From NCBI GenBank assembly GCA_001599975.1, contig BCIO01000005.1, forward strand, positions 2,404,508 to 2,468,507: DNA of 64,000 nucleotides, in the 5' to 3' direction. The position numbers and the translations under genes are program-made. Under the pieces are notes generated by a model, which made no database searches, was not told the origin of the DNA, and was given only the letters and a program-made list of their open reading frames with translations. This document shows, in pieces, positions 34,626-45,507 of this stretch; within the stretch, counting starts at the first letter, position 1; each line of letters begins with the position of its first letter. Source of the DNA: Cystobasidiopsis lactophilus. Taxonomy: Eukaryota; Basidiomycota; Agaricostilbomycetes; Agaricostilbales; Chionosphaeraceae.

Positions 34626-36374
34626 ATGGACCTAGCCGCAGCTGAAGAAGTCGAGGCGCTAGAGGCCATTTTCGGCCCGCAAGTTTCCACATCGAAGTCG
34701 CCACTCAGCGGCAACCTCCAAGTGCGAGTCTCGGTCGACGTCGAGCTCCCGACTGCGCCCTTCACTTGTCAAGTCCACCAAAATGATCGGGCTTCGGCGT
34801 TTGAGCTTTCGCATTTGCCGCCCGTGCTTTTGGAGTTCACTCTGCTCGCCGGCTACCCTCACACTTCGCCGCCGATGCTCTTTATCCAAAGCAAATGGAC
34901 CCTCTCGCCCGCTTGGCTAGATCAAGTCACTGACCAGCTCACTTCGCGTAAGCTCTTGTGTGTATACACTCATCAGTGTAGGCCCCCTAAAAGTGCATGT
35001 TCAGTCTGGGACCACGACTGCTCCATCTTCTACCAAGTCGACACCTTCCAACGGATCCTAGCCGATACTCAAGATCTTCACCTATATCCCACGCCACTGT
35101 ACAATTCGCCGACCACTCCATTCGCTTCCTTCCTCAAGAACCACAACGCCCTCACAGCCAGCGCCACCTTCTCTCTCCAGAATTTTGCCTGTGGCATCTG
35201 CCTCGAACCACAGAAAGGCCGGTCCTGCAGCCGGCTCCAGTGCTCCCACGTCTTCTGCTTGGCGTGTTTGCACGGCTACTTCTCCTTATCCATCCACGAA
35301 GGGCTCATCCGCAACGTAAACTGTCCCGATCAAGAGTGTGCACAGGCCAGAGCAAAAGCCTTGAAAGCCAACCCAGAGGCAGAAGAGGTCACGCTACCAG
35401 GCCACGTTGGGGAAGCTGACCTGCTTGCCATCGTGGGGGCCGACTTGCTGGCTCGCTACCATTGGCTTGTTGACAAACAGCGCTGGGAAAGGTAAGTCTG
35501 CCTTCTCCGATCCTGTCCGGGAGACTGGGGCTTGAGTGGGCATTGCAGTGACCCGACGGTGACGACTTGCCCTCGCGAATCGTGTCAGGCGTTTGTGCCC
35601 AAGGACCCTTCCGAGGTCTACGCCAAGCTCCGAGACTGCCCTAAGTGCAACTATTCTTTTTGTGTCTTCTGTCGGAAAACTTGTGAGGCTTTCGTTGTCT
35701 CTCATCGAAGTTGAGTGCTGAGAGACCCTGCCTCAGGGCACGGTGTCCACACGCCTTGCAAGATTACCCACGCCGAAACCATTGTTACAAGGTACATGGA
35801 GGCAACGGAAGAGGAGAAGGCCGTGATAGAGCAGCAGTATGGAGCTGCCACCGTGAAGCGCTTGGTGGCAACTTGGATCGAGGACAAGGCCAACGAGGAC
35901 TGGAAGAGCACAAATACAACGCCCTGTCCAGATGTGCGTGTCCTGATATTCAGCCTCTTGCTTCGAGGTTCGCGGCTGACCCCGCTGGCAGTGTCGCATT
36001 CCAGTTGAGAAATCGCACGGGTGTTCGCACAGTGAGCCTTGCCTGCCCTTGTCTGCATCGAGGAGATGCACTTGCTCATTCTAGTATCTCAGTGGTTTGC
36101 GGAAAATGTCACGTCCGTGAGTTATCTCTCATCGCGTAGCTTGGTGGCAAAATACTGAACTGGGCCCTCAGACTTCTGCTACCGGTGCGGACAGCGCCTC
36201 AAGAACAGCGACCCTTACCTTCACTTCTCCGACAAGAGCGGTGGCTGCTATCAAAAGCTATTTGATTGTGGGTTTGATTGTCCTCTGCGCAAGCTCCAAG
36301 CTGAACCATCCTCTCTAGATGACCCGGCTGCTGAAGAGAATGCCAACTGGCAGGCTATTATCGGGCTGCTATAA
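34626..36374 (+). CDS. RWD-RBR E3 ubiquitin ligase, RNF14/Itt1 type
   Basis: An RBR ligase passes ubiquitin through a RING2 cysteine. RNF14/Itt1 relatives act on stalled translation factors and in termination. ATG 34626 begins MDLAAAEEVEALEAIFGPQ, the start of an RWD domain (about residues 1-120). RING1 reads CGICLEPQKGRSCSRLQCSH and VFCLACLHGYFS. The IBR reads TTCPRESCQAFV and LRDCPKCNYSFCVFCRKT. RING2, assembled across four exons, reads TPCPDCRIPVEKSHGCSHMV, then CGKCHFCYRCGQRL; the catalytic cysteine is in HGCSHM. The intervening helix is IEQQYGAATVKRLVATWIED. It stops at 36372-36374. A 4-codon frame (ATG ACA TGG ACC TAG, 34621-34635) overlaps the start codon. It is divergent from the bZIP gene. 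Confidence 0.88.
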
Positions 36375-36506
36375 CACTTGCATGATGTTTTGATACACCA
36401 AGGCTTTGCGAACCGTCACTGCGAAAGGGAAGCGAGGAGGCTGTGAGAGGCCGTGCGCGCAGGCCAATGACGCTCGCCACTCTCGCTCTGCTTCAACCAT
36501 CTCAAC

Positions 36507-38255
36507 ATGACCCAGTCTCCCAGCAAAGGCGGTTTCTTTGACAAGCTCAAGGAGCAGAGCACGAAGGCTCTGGGACAGGCTCAGACTCTCGTCCACGAGT
36601 GAGTTCCTGACACCTCGCCAAGCTCGACGCACGCCCGCGTCCGGCCATTTCGGTGTTCAGCGCGGTCCTGTGTCGAGCCCAGCATTCAATCAAACTTGAC
36701 AGTCTCTGAGAATGCTTCTTGCAGCAAATACCAAAGCGCCGTGGGCCCGAATCCGTTCGGAGAGGAGAAGGGCTCCAGCTTCTCCACGAGCGAAGTCCGC
36801 CAGCTGGCCACCAAATACGTGCCGGGCACGTCGGAGCACACCTTGAAGCTGCAGCTCGCCATCAAGGGCGCTAAAGGCACCGTCACGGCTACCGAGAGCC
36901 TGGCCAAGGAGCACAAGATCTATGGCAAAACGCTCTTCAACTGGGCCGTCGAGCAAGGGCCTGGCCTGGAAGATGTGAAGGACGTGGGCGACCGACTGGC
37001 CTGGATCGAGTTTCGCCAAGGCGAGATCCTCGAGGCCTTTGCCAAATCCTTGGAACAATGTGAGTTGGCGAATGTCCTAAATGCTCTGCCGAGCTCCTTT
37101 GATCCTGTTGATTCACAGCCCGCAGCGCACTGAAGGACATTCGCAACTTTGAGAACAAGCTTGCGCCCAATGTGAGCTCCCTTCAAATTTGGATTTCACG
37201 ACTGAGCCTTCGTTGGCCACACAGCGCGACAAGCGCGCCGACTTGAGAAAGCGTCTGAATCTGCTGATGGAAAAGAAGGCGGAGGCCATCAAGATCGAGG
37301 CCGTCCAGCACGAGCTCGACACGGCGGAATCGAACGACGCGACGTACGAGGCCTCGATCCGGGCTTTGAAGCGGCAGAAGCTGCAAGAGTGCTTCCAGCT
37401 CGAGTACTCGGCGATGGAGGACATGGCGGAGAAGCTCTCGATCCTGTCGCAGTACGGCAAAGCGCTGGTCGAGGGCTTGGCCGAGTTCGAGGAGGGCAAG
37501 GCGTACGACGGCTACGAGCACTCGTCTTTAGTCAAGTCCGAGGCCGAGAAGGCTACCACTGGCCACGTCAAGAGCCCGCGCGTCATCCAGCTCCCTGCGT
37601 CGTCTTCCTCCTCCATGAAGCGCACTGGCACTATGTAAGACCCTCTGTCCCACTTTCTCATTTGGTGATTTCAACCTCAATGGGCTTTTACAGTGACTCA
37701 TTCGGCGAGACGCACAAGGACGCTTTGGCGAGCGTGCAGGCTTCGCCCGGTCTGGGTTCGGCCGCCTCGCCCTCCATGCCGCCCGCCGCGTCGCTCAGCC
37801 CCAACCTGAACCTGGCGCCTACCTCGTCCATCTCCAACCTAGCCAGTCCACCCGCATTGGCCACCAGCCTGCCCTCCGCCGAGGCCGTGCCGCCCTTCGC
37901 CACTGGCCCGGAACCCTCTGCGGCGCCCCAAGAGCCGACGGTGGCGGAGACTGGCGCTCCCATCATCGGCACCAACGGGCCAAGCGAAGGGCAACTCCAA
38001 CCCCGCCGCCCATCCACCACCACCGCCCACCCTGCTGGCCCTCCTCTGCCACCTCGGTCGAAGGAGGAAGAGTGGAAGGCCGAGGTGGACGCCAACTTCC
38101 AGCGGCTCTCCCAGCCTGAAGGCTCTGGTGCCGGTGGATTGCACCGAATGGACACGTCGGCTAGCAGGGTCGAGCCTGCGGGCGAGAACTTGCCAGTCTA
38201 CACCGAATCCGACTCCACCACCACGCCCGCCGCTCCTACTCAACCTCAAGTGTAG
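36507..38255 (+). CDS. PIL1: Eisosome BAR-domain protein Pil1/Lsp1
   Basis: A membrane-bending scaffold of eisosomes/MCC furrows at the plasma membrane. ATG 36507 begins MTQSPSKGGFFDKLKEQSTK. The Pil1 region reads KYQSAVGPNPFGEEKGSSFS, TKYVPGTSEHTLKLQLAIKG, AKEHKIYGKTLFNWAVEQGP and DRLAWIEFRQGEILEAFAKS. It continues RDKRADLRKRLNLLMEKKAE through a long helical stretch to ILSQYGKALVEGLAEFEEGK. The C-terminal ~190 residues are Pro/Ser/Ala-rich and disordered, longer than in yeast Pil1 (339 residues), and hold many possible kinase sites. Introns fall after LVHE, after LEQ, before RDKRAD and before DSFGETHKD. It stops at 38253-38255. Confidence 0.93.
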
Positions 38256-38408
38256 TTGTTCTCTAGGGACAGATGCGAAGTTGAAAGGGAGCGCATTCAG
38301 TAGTCTTTCATACCCACGCTTTTCCGTTTTATGCTTTTTCCTCCTCTCCCGTCCGCCGCTTTCGTGGTGTGTCCGCGCAAAATGATATATGCAAAAGTCT
38401 CCCAGGAA

Positions 38409-39068
38409 TCATGATGAGTTCCTCAGCACTGTGCAAAACACATCATTAAGCCAAAGTAACCAAGGCTTTAAGAAGGTAGCGAGCGAGCGCACCTAGGATG
38501 ACCGAGTCGCCTCTGACGAAGAGCTTGGAGATGAACCGGTCCTTGTTGACCGGCTTTTTCCCTTTGCCCTTCGGGATCTCCGTCCACATTTCCTTGGCGT
38601 TCTCCAGCACCTGCAAGGTTTCAACCACGCTATTAGACGAGGCCGTCTAGGGGAGAAGCGAAGAGGGACTTGCGAGGTTGCAATGCCTATCGAATGCCTT
38701 GACCCTGTGCAGTGCGAAAAGGCGAAGTCAACATAAAGAACAGTGGACTAGAAGGGAGGCAGGGCCGCACCTAGCCAGAATCTTGCGGTTGTTCCTCAAA
38801 GCGATGAGGATCTGCGTGTGGTTCTTGACGCTCTGCTGGAGCACGGAAAGCGGGCCTTGGGAGATCTCGTATTCTGTGCGTCATATATCAACCGGTTGAG
38901 CCACTGGTGGAGGCACCTGGGGCTAGAGCGAGAGGCACGGCGCACCTTCGAGCTCGCGAATTTTGTCTTCGCTCAGCTCCGACTTTGGGGTGTGCAGGTA
39001 TTGGCTGTCGGGCGTCTGGATCAGTACGGTAACACAGCAATGATAAGGAGAGCAGCAACCCACGCCAT
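38409..39068 (-). CDS. SMD2: Spliceosomal Sm protein SmD2
   Basis: A core Sm-ring subunit of U1, U2, U4 and U5 snRNPs. ATG 39068 gives MA, then an intron (donor GTGGGT, acceptor CGACAG) leads to [19 protein letters not shown]. The next exons read [20 protein letters not shown], then [20 protein letters not shown] with DRHCNL, then [39 protein letters not shown] and, after a last intron, VLRNSS with the stop at 38409-38411. It has Sm1 and Sm2 motifs and the D2-specific N-terminal helix. About 115 residues, as expected. Its start is only 85 bp from that of the divergent mitochondrial EF-Tu gene. Confidence 0.93.
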
Positions 39069-39153
39069 GGTCAGAAGTGCAACGCCGGCGATGGACGAAG
39101 CGGCGCAAGAGCTGGCTCGCTCACCTCTTGCCGCGAGACCGTGACAAACAGCG

Positions 39154-41195
39154 ATGCTTGTGGCTTCCACTTCGGCCCTTTGCAGGTCCTCGACCTTGCT
39201 CAAGGCCGCCACTGCAGCTTTGCCCTGCGCCGCTGCTGCTGCTAATGGTGAGCCAGCGCTCCCCTATTCTCGCCGCCCTCGACAACTTTTCAAACATTCC
39301 GTGTTGCGCAAAAGCTTCATTGCAACTGCCAGCTTTCGCCAGGCCTAGCAAGTCTTTGCCCAAGCGCAAATCCCAGCGTGAGTTCCCTTGAAACCTGTCC
39401 CCCCGGAAAGCGCAAAGGGCATTGAAACCTCAAAATTTTGTGTGCGGAGGGCAGTTCGTAGCTATGCGACGGAAGCGGGCGGCAAGTTCTCCAGGTCGAA
39501 ACCTCACATGAACATCGGTTCGTTTTCGCTCCCCTTGAAGTGCGACCGACACTTAATAGAGCCCTTCGTACGAACAGGTTCCATCGGACAGTGCGTTCTT
39601 GCTCCCCTCCCAGATGGCTTTCCTTCTTGAAAGCGAGCTCGAAATGTACAGCGTCGATCATGGCAAAACGACCTTGACGGCTGCCATCACCAAGGTGCTC
39701 GCCGAGGAAGGCGGGGGCAAGTTCATGGACTACAGCCAGATCGACAAGGCGCCCGAGGAGAAGGCCCGCGGCATCACCATCGCCACCGCTCATGTCGAGT
39801 ACGAGACCAAGTGAGTCGACTTCTCGCCTTGTCCAGATGGAATCGTTAGAAGTTCGGCTCAACAGGAATCGCCATTATGCCCATGTCGATTGCCCAGGGG
39901 TGGGTCTTTCTGTGCTCCTTGTTCTTTCAATTTACTGATGATGTTTGGTGGAATGTAGCACGCAGATTATGTTCGTTGATGCCCTCCTTTCAGATCTAGT
40001 CAAGATCTTATGAGTCTGCTGCGAACAGATCAAGAACATGATCACTGGCGCGGCGCAGATGGACGTGAGGATCTTTGCTCCCCCTATACAAACTGTATGA
40101 CAGCCAATTCCCTATCCTTGCAGGGCGCCATCATTGTCGTTTCGGCGTCGGACGGCCAGATGCCGCAGACGCGCGAGCACCTGCTTCTCGCCCGCCAGGT
40201 CGGCATCAAGAAGCTCGTCATCTACATTAACAAGGTCGATCAGGTGGACGACCCGGAGATGCTCGAGCTCGTCGAGATGGAGATGCGCGACCTGCTCTCG
40301 ACGTTCGTGCTCACCGCTTTTGCCCTAGCTCTTATTTTGAGCTAACCGTTGACGAACAGTTACGGGTTTGACGGCGACGAGTCCCCTATCATCAAAGGTT
40401 CGGCTCTGGCTGCGCTGGAGAGCCGGGACGACAAGATTGGCAAGGAGACCATCAAGGCGCTCATGGAGGCCGTCGACAGCTGGATCGACCAGCCGGCGCG
40501 GGACCTGGAAAAGCCGTTCCTGATGCCGGTCGAGGACGTCTTCTCCATCCCGGGGCGCGGCACCGTCGTCACTGGCCGAGTCGAGCGCGGAACGATCACC
40601 AAGGGCTCCGAGATTGAGATCCTCGGTCTGGGCCACACTATCAAGACGACGCTGACCGGCATCGAGATGTTCCACAAGGAGCTCGACCGCGGTGAGGCCG
40701 GCGACAACATGGGCGCCCTCCTGCGCGGCGTCAAGCGCGAGCAGATCAAGCGCGGCATGGTCATCGCCCAACCCGGCACCATCCAGCCCGTCAAGAAGTT
40801 CCTCGCCTCGCTCTACATCCTCACCAAGGAAGAGGGCGGCCGCTACACCCCCTTCATGAACAACTACCGGCCCCAGCTGTTCATCCGCACCGCCGATGTC
40901 ACCGTCGCGCTCCGCTTCCCCCCTGGCACCGAGGGCGCGGACGAGAAGCAGGTCTTCCCCGGCGAGAACATCGAGATGGAGGGCGAGCTCGTCCACGACA
41001 TTGCGCTCGAGCAAGGTGAGCTGAACTCTCCTCTTTCCAACATCGGATCTCCGTTGAGTTTCGCTTTCAGGTTCTCGCTTCACTCTTCGCGAGGGCGGCC
41101 GCACTGTCGGCACTGGCATTATCAGTGAGCCTTCGTCCTACCTGATCACAATGTGGTAGCTACTGAAATGGAAGCTTGCAGCGAGGGTCTTCTAA
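39154..41195 (+). CDS. TUF1: Mitochondrial translation elongation factor Tu
   Basis: A GTPase that delivers aminoacyl-tRNA to mitoribosomes. ATG 39154 opens a presequence ([20 protein letters not shown]), then an intron, with the mature part starting near [20 protein letters not shown]1 is [25 protein letters not shown] comes from a 13-nt micro-exon at 39578-39590. Switch I is [19 protein letters not shown]3 is [21 protein letters not shown]4 is INKVDQVDD, and G5 is [12 protein letters not shown]. Domain 2 has [20 protein letters not shown] and domain 3 has [20 protein letters not shown]. The C-terminus, across two introns, reads [20 protein letters not shown] then VF, stopping at 41193-41195. 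Confidence 0.95.
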
Positions 41196-41434
41196 GCTGC
41201 TTGGGAAGCTTCATTCACGAAGTTACCCCTCTCTCCTCATGGGCTCTCTCTATAACCTCATTGTGCATCTCCCCCAAAAGCCTCTCATCAGATTGTAATA
41301 TCTCAAAAGGGCTTTTGTTAAAAATCCCCTCTCTCAATCATTAACAATGAAACCTGGGAAAGCAGCAAAGTGGGATTCCAAAAAAGATGATGGATGGATG
41401 GAGCTAGAACTGAGGATGTGCGGTCCCCTAGCAT

Positions 41435-42069
41435 TTACTCGGCGTCGTCGACAATGGTCGTCGTCAGGCCCTGTGCGCGCGGAGACAGAAATGAGCCAAG
41501 GCCTGCTTCAAGATGGGGGAGAGGCAACGCACTCGGAAGTCAGCGGGGCGCTTGATGTCGGAGACAACAGTGGCCAGAGTGTAGAGCTTCTCCTTGGCCT
41601 CCTCGTCGTCGTTGCGCTTGCCTGTGAGGAAGAGCAGGACAGTTGACCGTGAGCCAAATTGCCCCTGGTCTCAAAGTGCGCTCGCAACTCACGCGAGAGT
41701 CTGACCCTGATCCTCCTCGGCACATCCTTGACGCCCCGTCCCCAAACAGCCTCGTTGAGGGCGGTATCTATCCTGACGTCCCGGGTGCCCATGGCCTTGT
41801 ACGCAAATTCCTTGATGGCCTTGATGCCCTTGGGTCTGTAAGGGTACGCCTGGTGAGCATCTGCGTGGCGCTATTTGCTCGTAATGTGGGCAGCCCTTAC
41901 GCTCGCTTCTTGAACTGGACGTTGTGGACCCGGCGGTGGAGGTGGATGGTGTACTCGCGGGTGATCACATCCGACAAGGCGGAGCGAGACTTGCGCTGTT
42001 GGCGTTCGTGTTAACTACCTAGCCACTCTGGCATTTGATCAAGACACCAACCTGTCCTTTGCCAGACAT
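41435..42069 (-). CDS. RPL31: 60S ribosomal protein eL31
   Basis: A large-subunit protein near the peptide exit tunnel. ATG 42069 begins MSGKGQ, then an intron (donor GTTGGT) leads to [20 protein letters not shown] and [12 protein letters not shown]. The next exon has the joined segment [40 protein letters not shown] and [20 protein letters not shown], with [14 protein letters not shown] before the last intron (donor GTGCGT). The final exon reads [11 protein letters not shown] with the stop at 41435-41437. Length is about 125 residues as usual. It is convergent with TUF1, with 239 bp between stops. Confidence 0.93.
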
Positions 42070-42306
42070 TTTGAAGGAGGGCTGGGGAAGAGGGAAAGGG
42101 CAAAGGAGTTGGGCAGAGCTTTGTGAGACGGCCCAACTTTTTCGGACCGAGCTTGTGGTAGCTCCGCGCACTTGTTCGCCCGTGCCCGTAGCCCTTCTAG
42201 CCAGTGATATTGAGCCGTGGAGCACTCTTAGGACTCAGAAAACTTATTTTGGAAGCGCCGCTTGGCCCAAAGTTCAACGAAACCAAGGTGGCAAATTTCA
42301 CAGGCA

Positions 42307-43177
42307 TTATGAGACGACGCATCCCCGAGGCTCTCCCGCATGGATTATAACGATCCCATGAGGAGCTGAAGCGCTCGTGCCACCGGGTGGGACGATGGGC
42401 GCAGGGGAAACGGGCAATGCGCCAGCCGCGGTCGGTGGTAGTGCGCCGGCAGCGGTCGGCCCAGGATGGCTGCCAGGGTGCCCAGGCTGACCGTTGGCAG
42501 GCTGAGCGGGCGGGTGTCCGTTTGCAGGCTGTGTAGGAGGGTGGCCAGCAGCAGGTTGAGCAGGGTGTCCAGTCGCAGGTTGAGCAGGATTGGAGGCCAG
42601 GTTGCCTGGACCTGGGCCGGTGCCAGGATTGGCTGGTGGCGGAGGCGGCGGCGGCGTCGGTGGATGGCTGGGCCCGCCACCGCGGCGATTGGCCAGGTGC
42701 GCGCTCAATCCATGCGGGCGGGGCATCAGCTTGCGCCGCTCCTCCTCGAGCTCGTGCCTGAACTTGTCCTCTTTGAGCGCCATCTCCGCCTGCTTGATCG
42801 TCCACGCGTGCCGGTTCTCGGCGCGGTAGACTTGCGATTCCAAGCGGCAGTGGTGGCACCGACCATTGGGGTTCAGGGCGAGGAAGCGCGGGTTCTTGAG
42901 CTTCGCCTCTTGCGACTTGGGCCCGAAGTGGATGTAGCAAACCAGAACGGTGATGAGCTGCGGCCCCACGTAACGATGAGCTGACTTTGAGCTGCAGCCA
43001 ACGAGGGCTTACAGGAGCTACCAAGGGTACAGAAATGAGGATGGCTGGCAAAGGATTCAAAGATCGCCGAGAAGGTGCAAGATCAAACCCACCATATTCT
43101 GTCTGGTGAGGGCGCTATGTTTAGCTTGCTGCAGAGCTTGAGGTCGAAAGACTGCTCACAGGCCTGTTCATATGCAT
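42307..43177 (-). CDS. Unrecognised single-pass membrane protein, tandem family member A
   Basis: First of three related genes. ATG 43177 gives MHMNRP, an intron (donor GTGAGC), TEY, an intron (donor GTGGGT), AILISVPLVAP, an intron (donor GTAAGC), then LITVLVCYIHFGPKSQ. Together these make one membrane helix of about 25 residues. After KNPRFLALNPNGRCHHCRLE comes a charged helix (RHAWTIKQAEMALKEDKFRH). The tail of about 150 residues is Pro/Gly-rich, with loosely repeated HPxxQPANG units (about 42480-42600) and a run of eight prolines. It stops at 42307-42309. Exon layout and sequence closely match member B. The Cys-x2-Cys next to the membrane could bind metal or be lipidated; both are guesses. 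No known domain. Confidence 0.6.
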
Positions 43178-43607
43178 GATGAAAGACAGGGGCAAGGTCA
43201 AAGGTGAGAAGGCAAGGTGAACGACGGCGAGGCTTCAAGAGAAGTAAACTCTTTCGGAGCACGGAACTTCGCTTGGTATAGAAGACGAATCAGCCGGAGT
43301 AAGGCCAGTCAAAGCGAGCTGGACAACGACGACAGAACCGCAGGCGTCAACCGAAAGGCAGGCTGGATCCAAGATAGTCAAAGCAAGAGGCAGCAGGTCA
43401 CTCTGATCCCCGTGAGATCATCTGTAATAGTGACACGACAGGAGGCATGGGCAACGAGCGAGAGCAAGGAATCGCTCTGGAACGGAGCTCGAACGGGCAC
43501 CGCCTCCGTCTCGACGTCCACGGGTCGGTCGACGGGCAGGACATTAGAACGCAAGGAGAAAGACGACCATCAAGCACTGTAGACACCACACTTCTACGAG
43601 CCGCAGC

Positions 43608-44361
43608 TCAGCGGTGATACCATGGGTAAGGAACATAACCCTTCCAGTGCATCTTCCAACCTTTGGGCGCTGGAGGTGGAGGGGCGGCCTCGGGAGTTTT
43701 CTTCGGCGAACCCGATTTGGACGGTGATTTGGGCTTAGGCGTGGCCACCTTGGGAGCAAGAGGATCGCCCAGACCTCCAGTCATGAGCGCCGCGGGCGCG
43801 GGCGCCGGCGCCGGCTCGGTGACCTCCTTGGTCTTTTTCGCCTTCCGCCGCGCTCCAGCTCCCGGTGAATCATAGCCGCTATCGTCGTCATCATCCGGAT
43901 GGCTGGGTCTGCGCATGAACTTCATCCGTTCTGCTTGGAGCTCATGGCGCCTCTTTTCTTCTTGCGCTTCTAGGTCCATCTGGCGCATAGTCCAGCCATG
44001 CCGCTCGTTGGCCTTGTAGACTACTGATTCCAGTCGACAGTGATGACAGCGGCCGTTTGGATTGAGAGCAAGGAAGCGTTGGTTCTTCAGTTTCTCCTCT
44101 GCACGCCACCCGCGGTTAGGCCCGAATTCAGGCGAGCATGAATGGGGCCGCACCTTGACTCTTGGGCTTGAAATGAATCACGCATACCAGCCAGGTAACG
44201 AGCTGTCTCCGTATGAGCGCAGGAGGCAAAGACAGCAAAGAACACTCACTGGTGCGGCAAGAGGAACGACAAAGAGAATAACTAAGCCGGCCAGAGTCAA
44301 CTTGAGCCTAGGCAGAGAGCAGAGTATACTCACCATATTCGGTTACCTTGTTCATGCCCAT
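43608..44361 (-). CDS. Unrecognised single-pass membrane protein, tandem family member B
   Basis: Second of the tandem family. ATG 44361 gives MGMNKVTEY, a 52-nt intron (donor GTGAGT, branch TTGAC, acceptor GGCTTAG), VILFVVPLAAP, an intron (donor GTGAGT), then LVTWLVCVIHFKPKSQ. The juxtamembrane part NQRFLALNPNGRCHHCRLES is almost identical to member A, followed by RHGWTMRQMDLEAQEEKRRH. The tail differs: an acidic patch (HPDDDDDSGYDSPG), a basic KAKKTKE, Ala/Pro repeats, Ser/Lys-rich SPSKSGSPKKTPE, and an aromatic end (KGYVPYPWYHR) stopping at 43608-43610. The conserved exon phases show duplication. Function unknown. Confidence 0.62.
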
Positions 44362-44619
44362 GATGGGCGCAACTACTCCGTCGACTGACGCCGAAGATTC
44401 TGAGCGGCGAGCAGGATGAGTGAGCAGGACGGAACGCAGACCCGCAAGATTGCGCGATCTGCGCTACAGCGAGGATGGAGATACAGCTAAGATGATTTCA
44501 AGCAGATAGGTCCAAAAAAACCGGGGCAAGGAAGGGTTGGACGGCGTTGGACGGAGCTCGGAGGCCAGAGCAGAACAAAGGGAAGACATCCATCGAGCGA
44601 CATATGGAAATCGCCACTT

Positions 44620-45096
44620 CTATTCAGCTCCAGGTCTATGGACGGGAGGAACGAGGAAGTTGGGAGAGCTGTTGGTGCTCTGCGTGGTATGGTGGCTCGA
44701 CGTAGACCGACCAGGACCATCTTCGTGGCCTCGATCTCGACCCCTTGTGTGATATTGCGGCGGCTGGCCCAAGGGATCTCTTTCGAAGTATCTCGGTAGA
44801 TCCTCTTGCACTCTTCGGTGCCAAAGGTCGTACGCCTCCGTGGTGATGTTCCGCTTCAACTTGCAATGAGAACAACCGCGGCCAGGGTCGCGGCTCATCT
44901 TGACTTGATAGAGCTCAGGCCGGTGCTTAATCCAACCATATATGAATCCAAGTAAAGGGAAGGCTGGCAAGGACATCAGCGAAGGCAAACGTCGACTGAG
45001 CAGCGCGGAAGATCTACCCAGTGGCAAACTCCAAATCAGAAAATGGGCAACGGGAACAGTAACTCCAAGCTCTGTGTAATGGGTAGAGCTAGCCAT
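44620..45096 (-). CDS. Unrecognised single-pass membrane protein, tandem family member C (divergent)
   Basis: Third and most divergent member. ATG 45096 begins MASSTHYTELGVTVPVAHFL. An intron (donor GTAGAT, acceptor TTGCCAG) joins IWSLPL to AFPLLGFIYGWIKHRPELYQ, completing the membrane helix. The motif is RDPGRGCSHCKLKRNI, aligned with GRCHHCRLES of the other two, and a Trp-bearing charged helix follows (AYDLWHRRVQEDLPRYF). The tail is Arg/His/Ser-rich and short, stopping at 44620-44622. The N-terminal Tyr/Thr-Glu-Leu, the single helix, the Cys-x-His-Cys-Lys-Leu motif and the Trp match members A and B in order. Function unknown. Confidence 0.55.
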   Translation of the reverse strand: MASSTHYTELGVTVPVAHFLIWSLPLGRSSALLSRRLPSLMSLPAFPLLGFIYGWIKHRPELYQVKMSRDPGRGCSHCKLKRNITTEAYDLWHRRVQEDLPRYFERDPLGQPPQYHTRGRDRGHEDGPGRSTSSHHTTQSTNSSPNFLVPPVHRPGAE

Positions 45097-45507
45097 GACT
45101 GTTCGAGATGGTGGTTGCTTTAAAGAGAGGGATGGAGGCCGAGACTGGGAACTCGGGCATAACGAATTCGGAAAATGACGCCCTTCCTGCCCGACAAGAC
45201 GACAGCAATGGCATCAGACCTCGATCAGATCCACAAGCCATAACTATGCGACATGACAGACACTCCTCCGCGCAAGCTTCAAGTCGGCCGCCCAGCAGGC
45301 TGAGGTTTAAAGGCCACAGACGAGGCATCCTCGATTCGGGCAAGCCAAATCCAAGCCCTCGAGCAGTCAGACATTTCCTCGGCTAACTGGGCAGCATTTG
45401 GAGGCACATTGAACTGGCGGGGNGGGGNCAAAAGGCGAATCGCACTCGACGCTCGCTTTTTGGAGCGGGTTCACCATCATCACGAGCTCGGGTTTAGCTT
45501 CTAAACA
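45097..45507. other. Spacer with two ambiguous bases
   Basis: This 411-bp divergent spacer lies between membrane gene C and the Fmc1-like gene and contains Ns at 45423 and 45428 within a G-rich run. No coding signal is apparent. It presumably holds both promoters. Confidence 0.4.

Noticed and set aside
39900-39960. TGATGA in a TUF1 intron as a C/D snoRNA box
   Set aside because: The intron is only about 55 nt and there is no paired D box or terminal stem.
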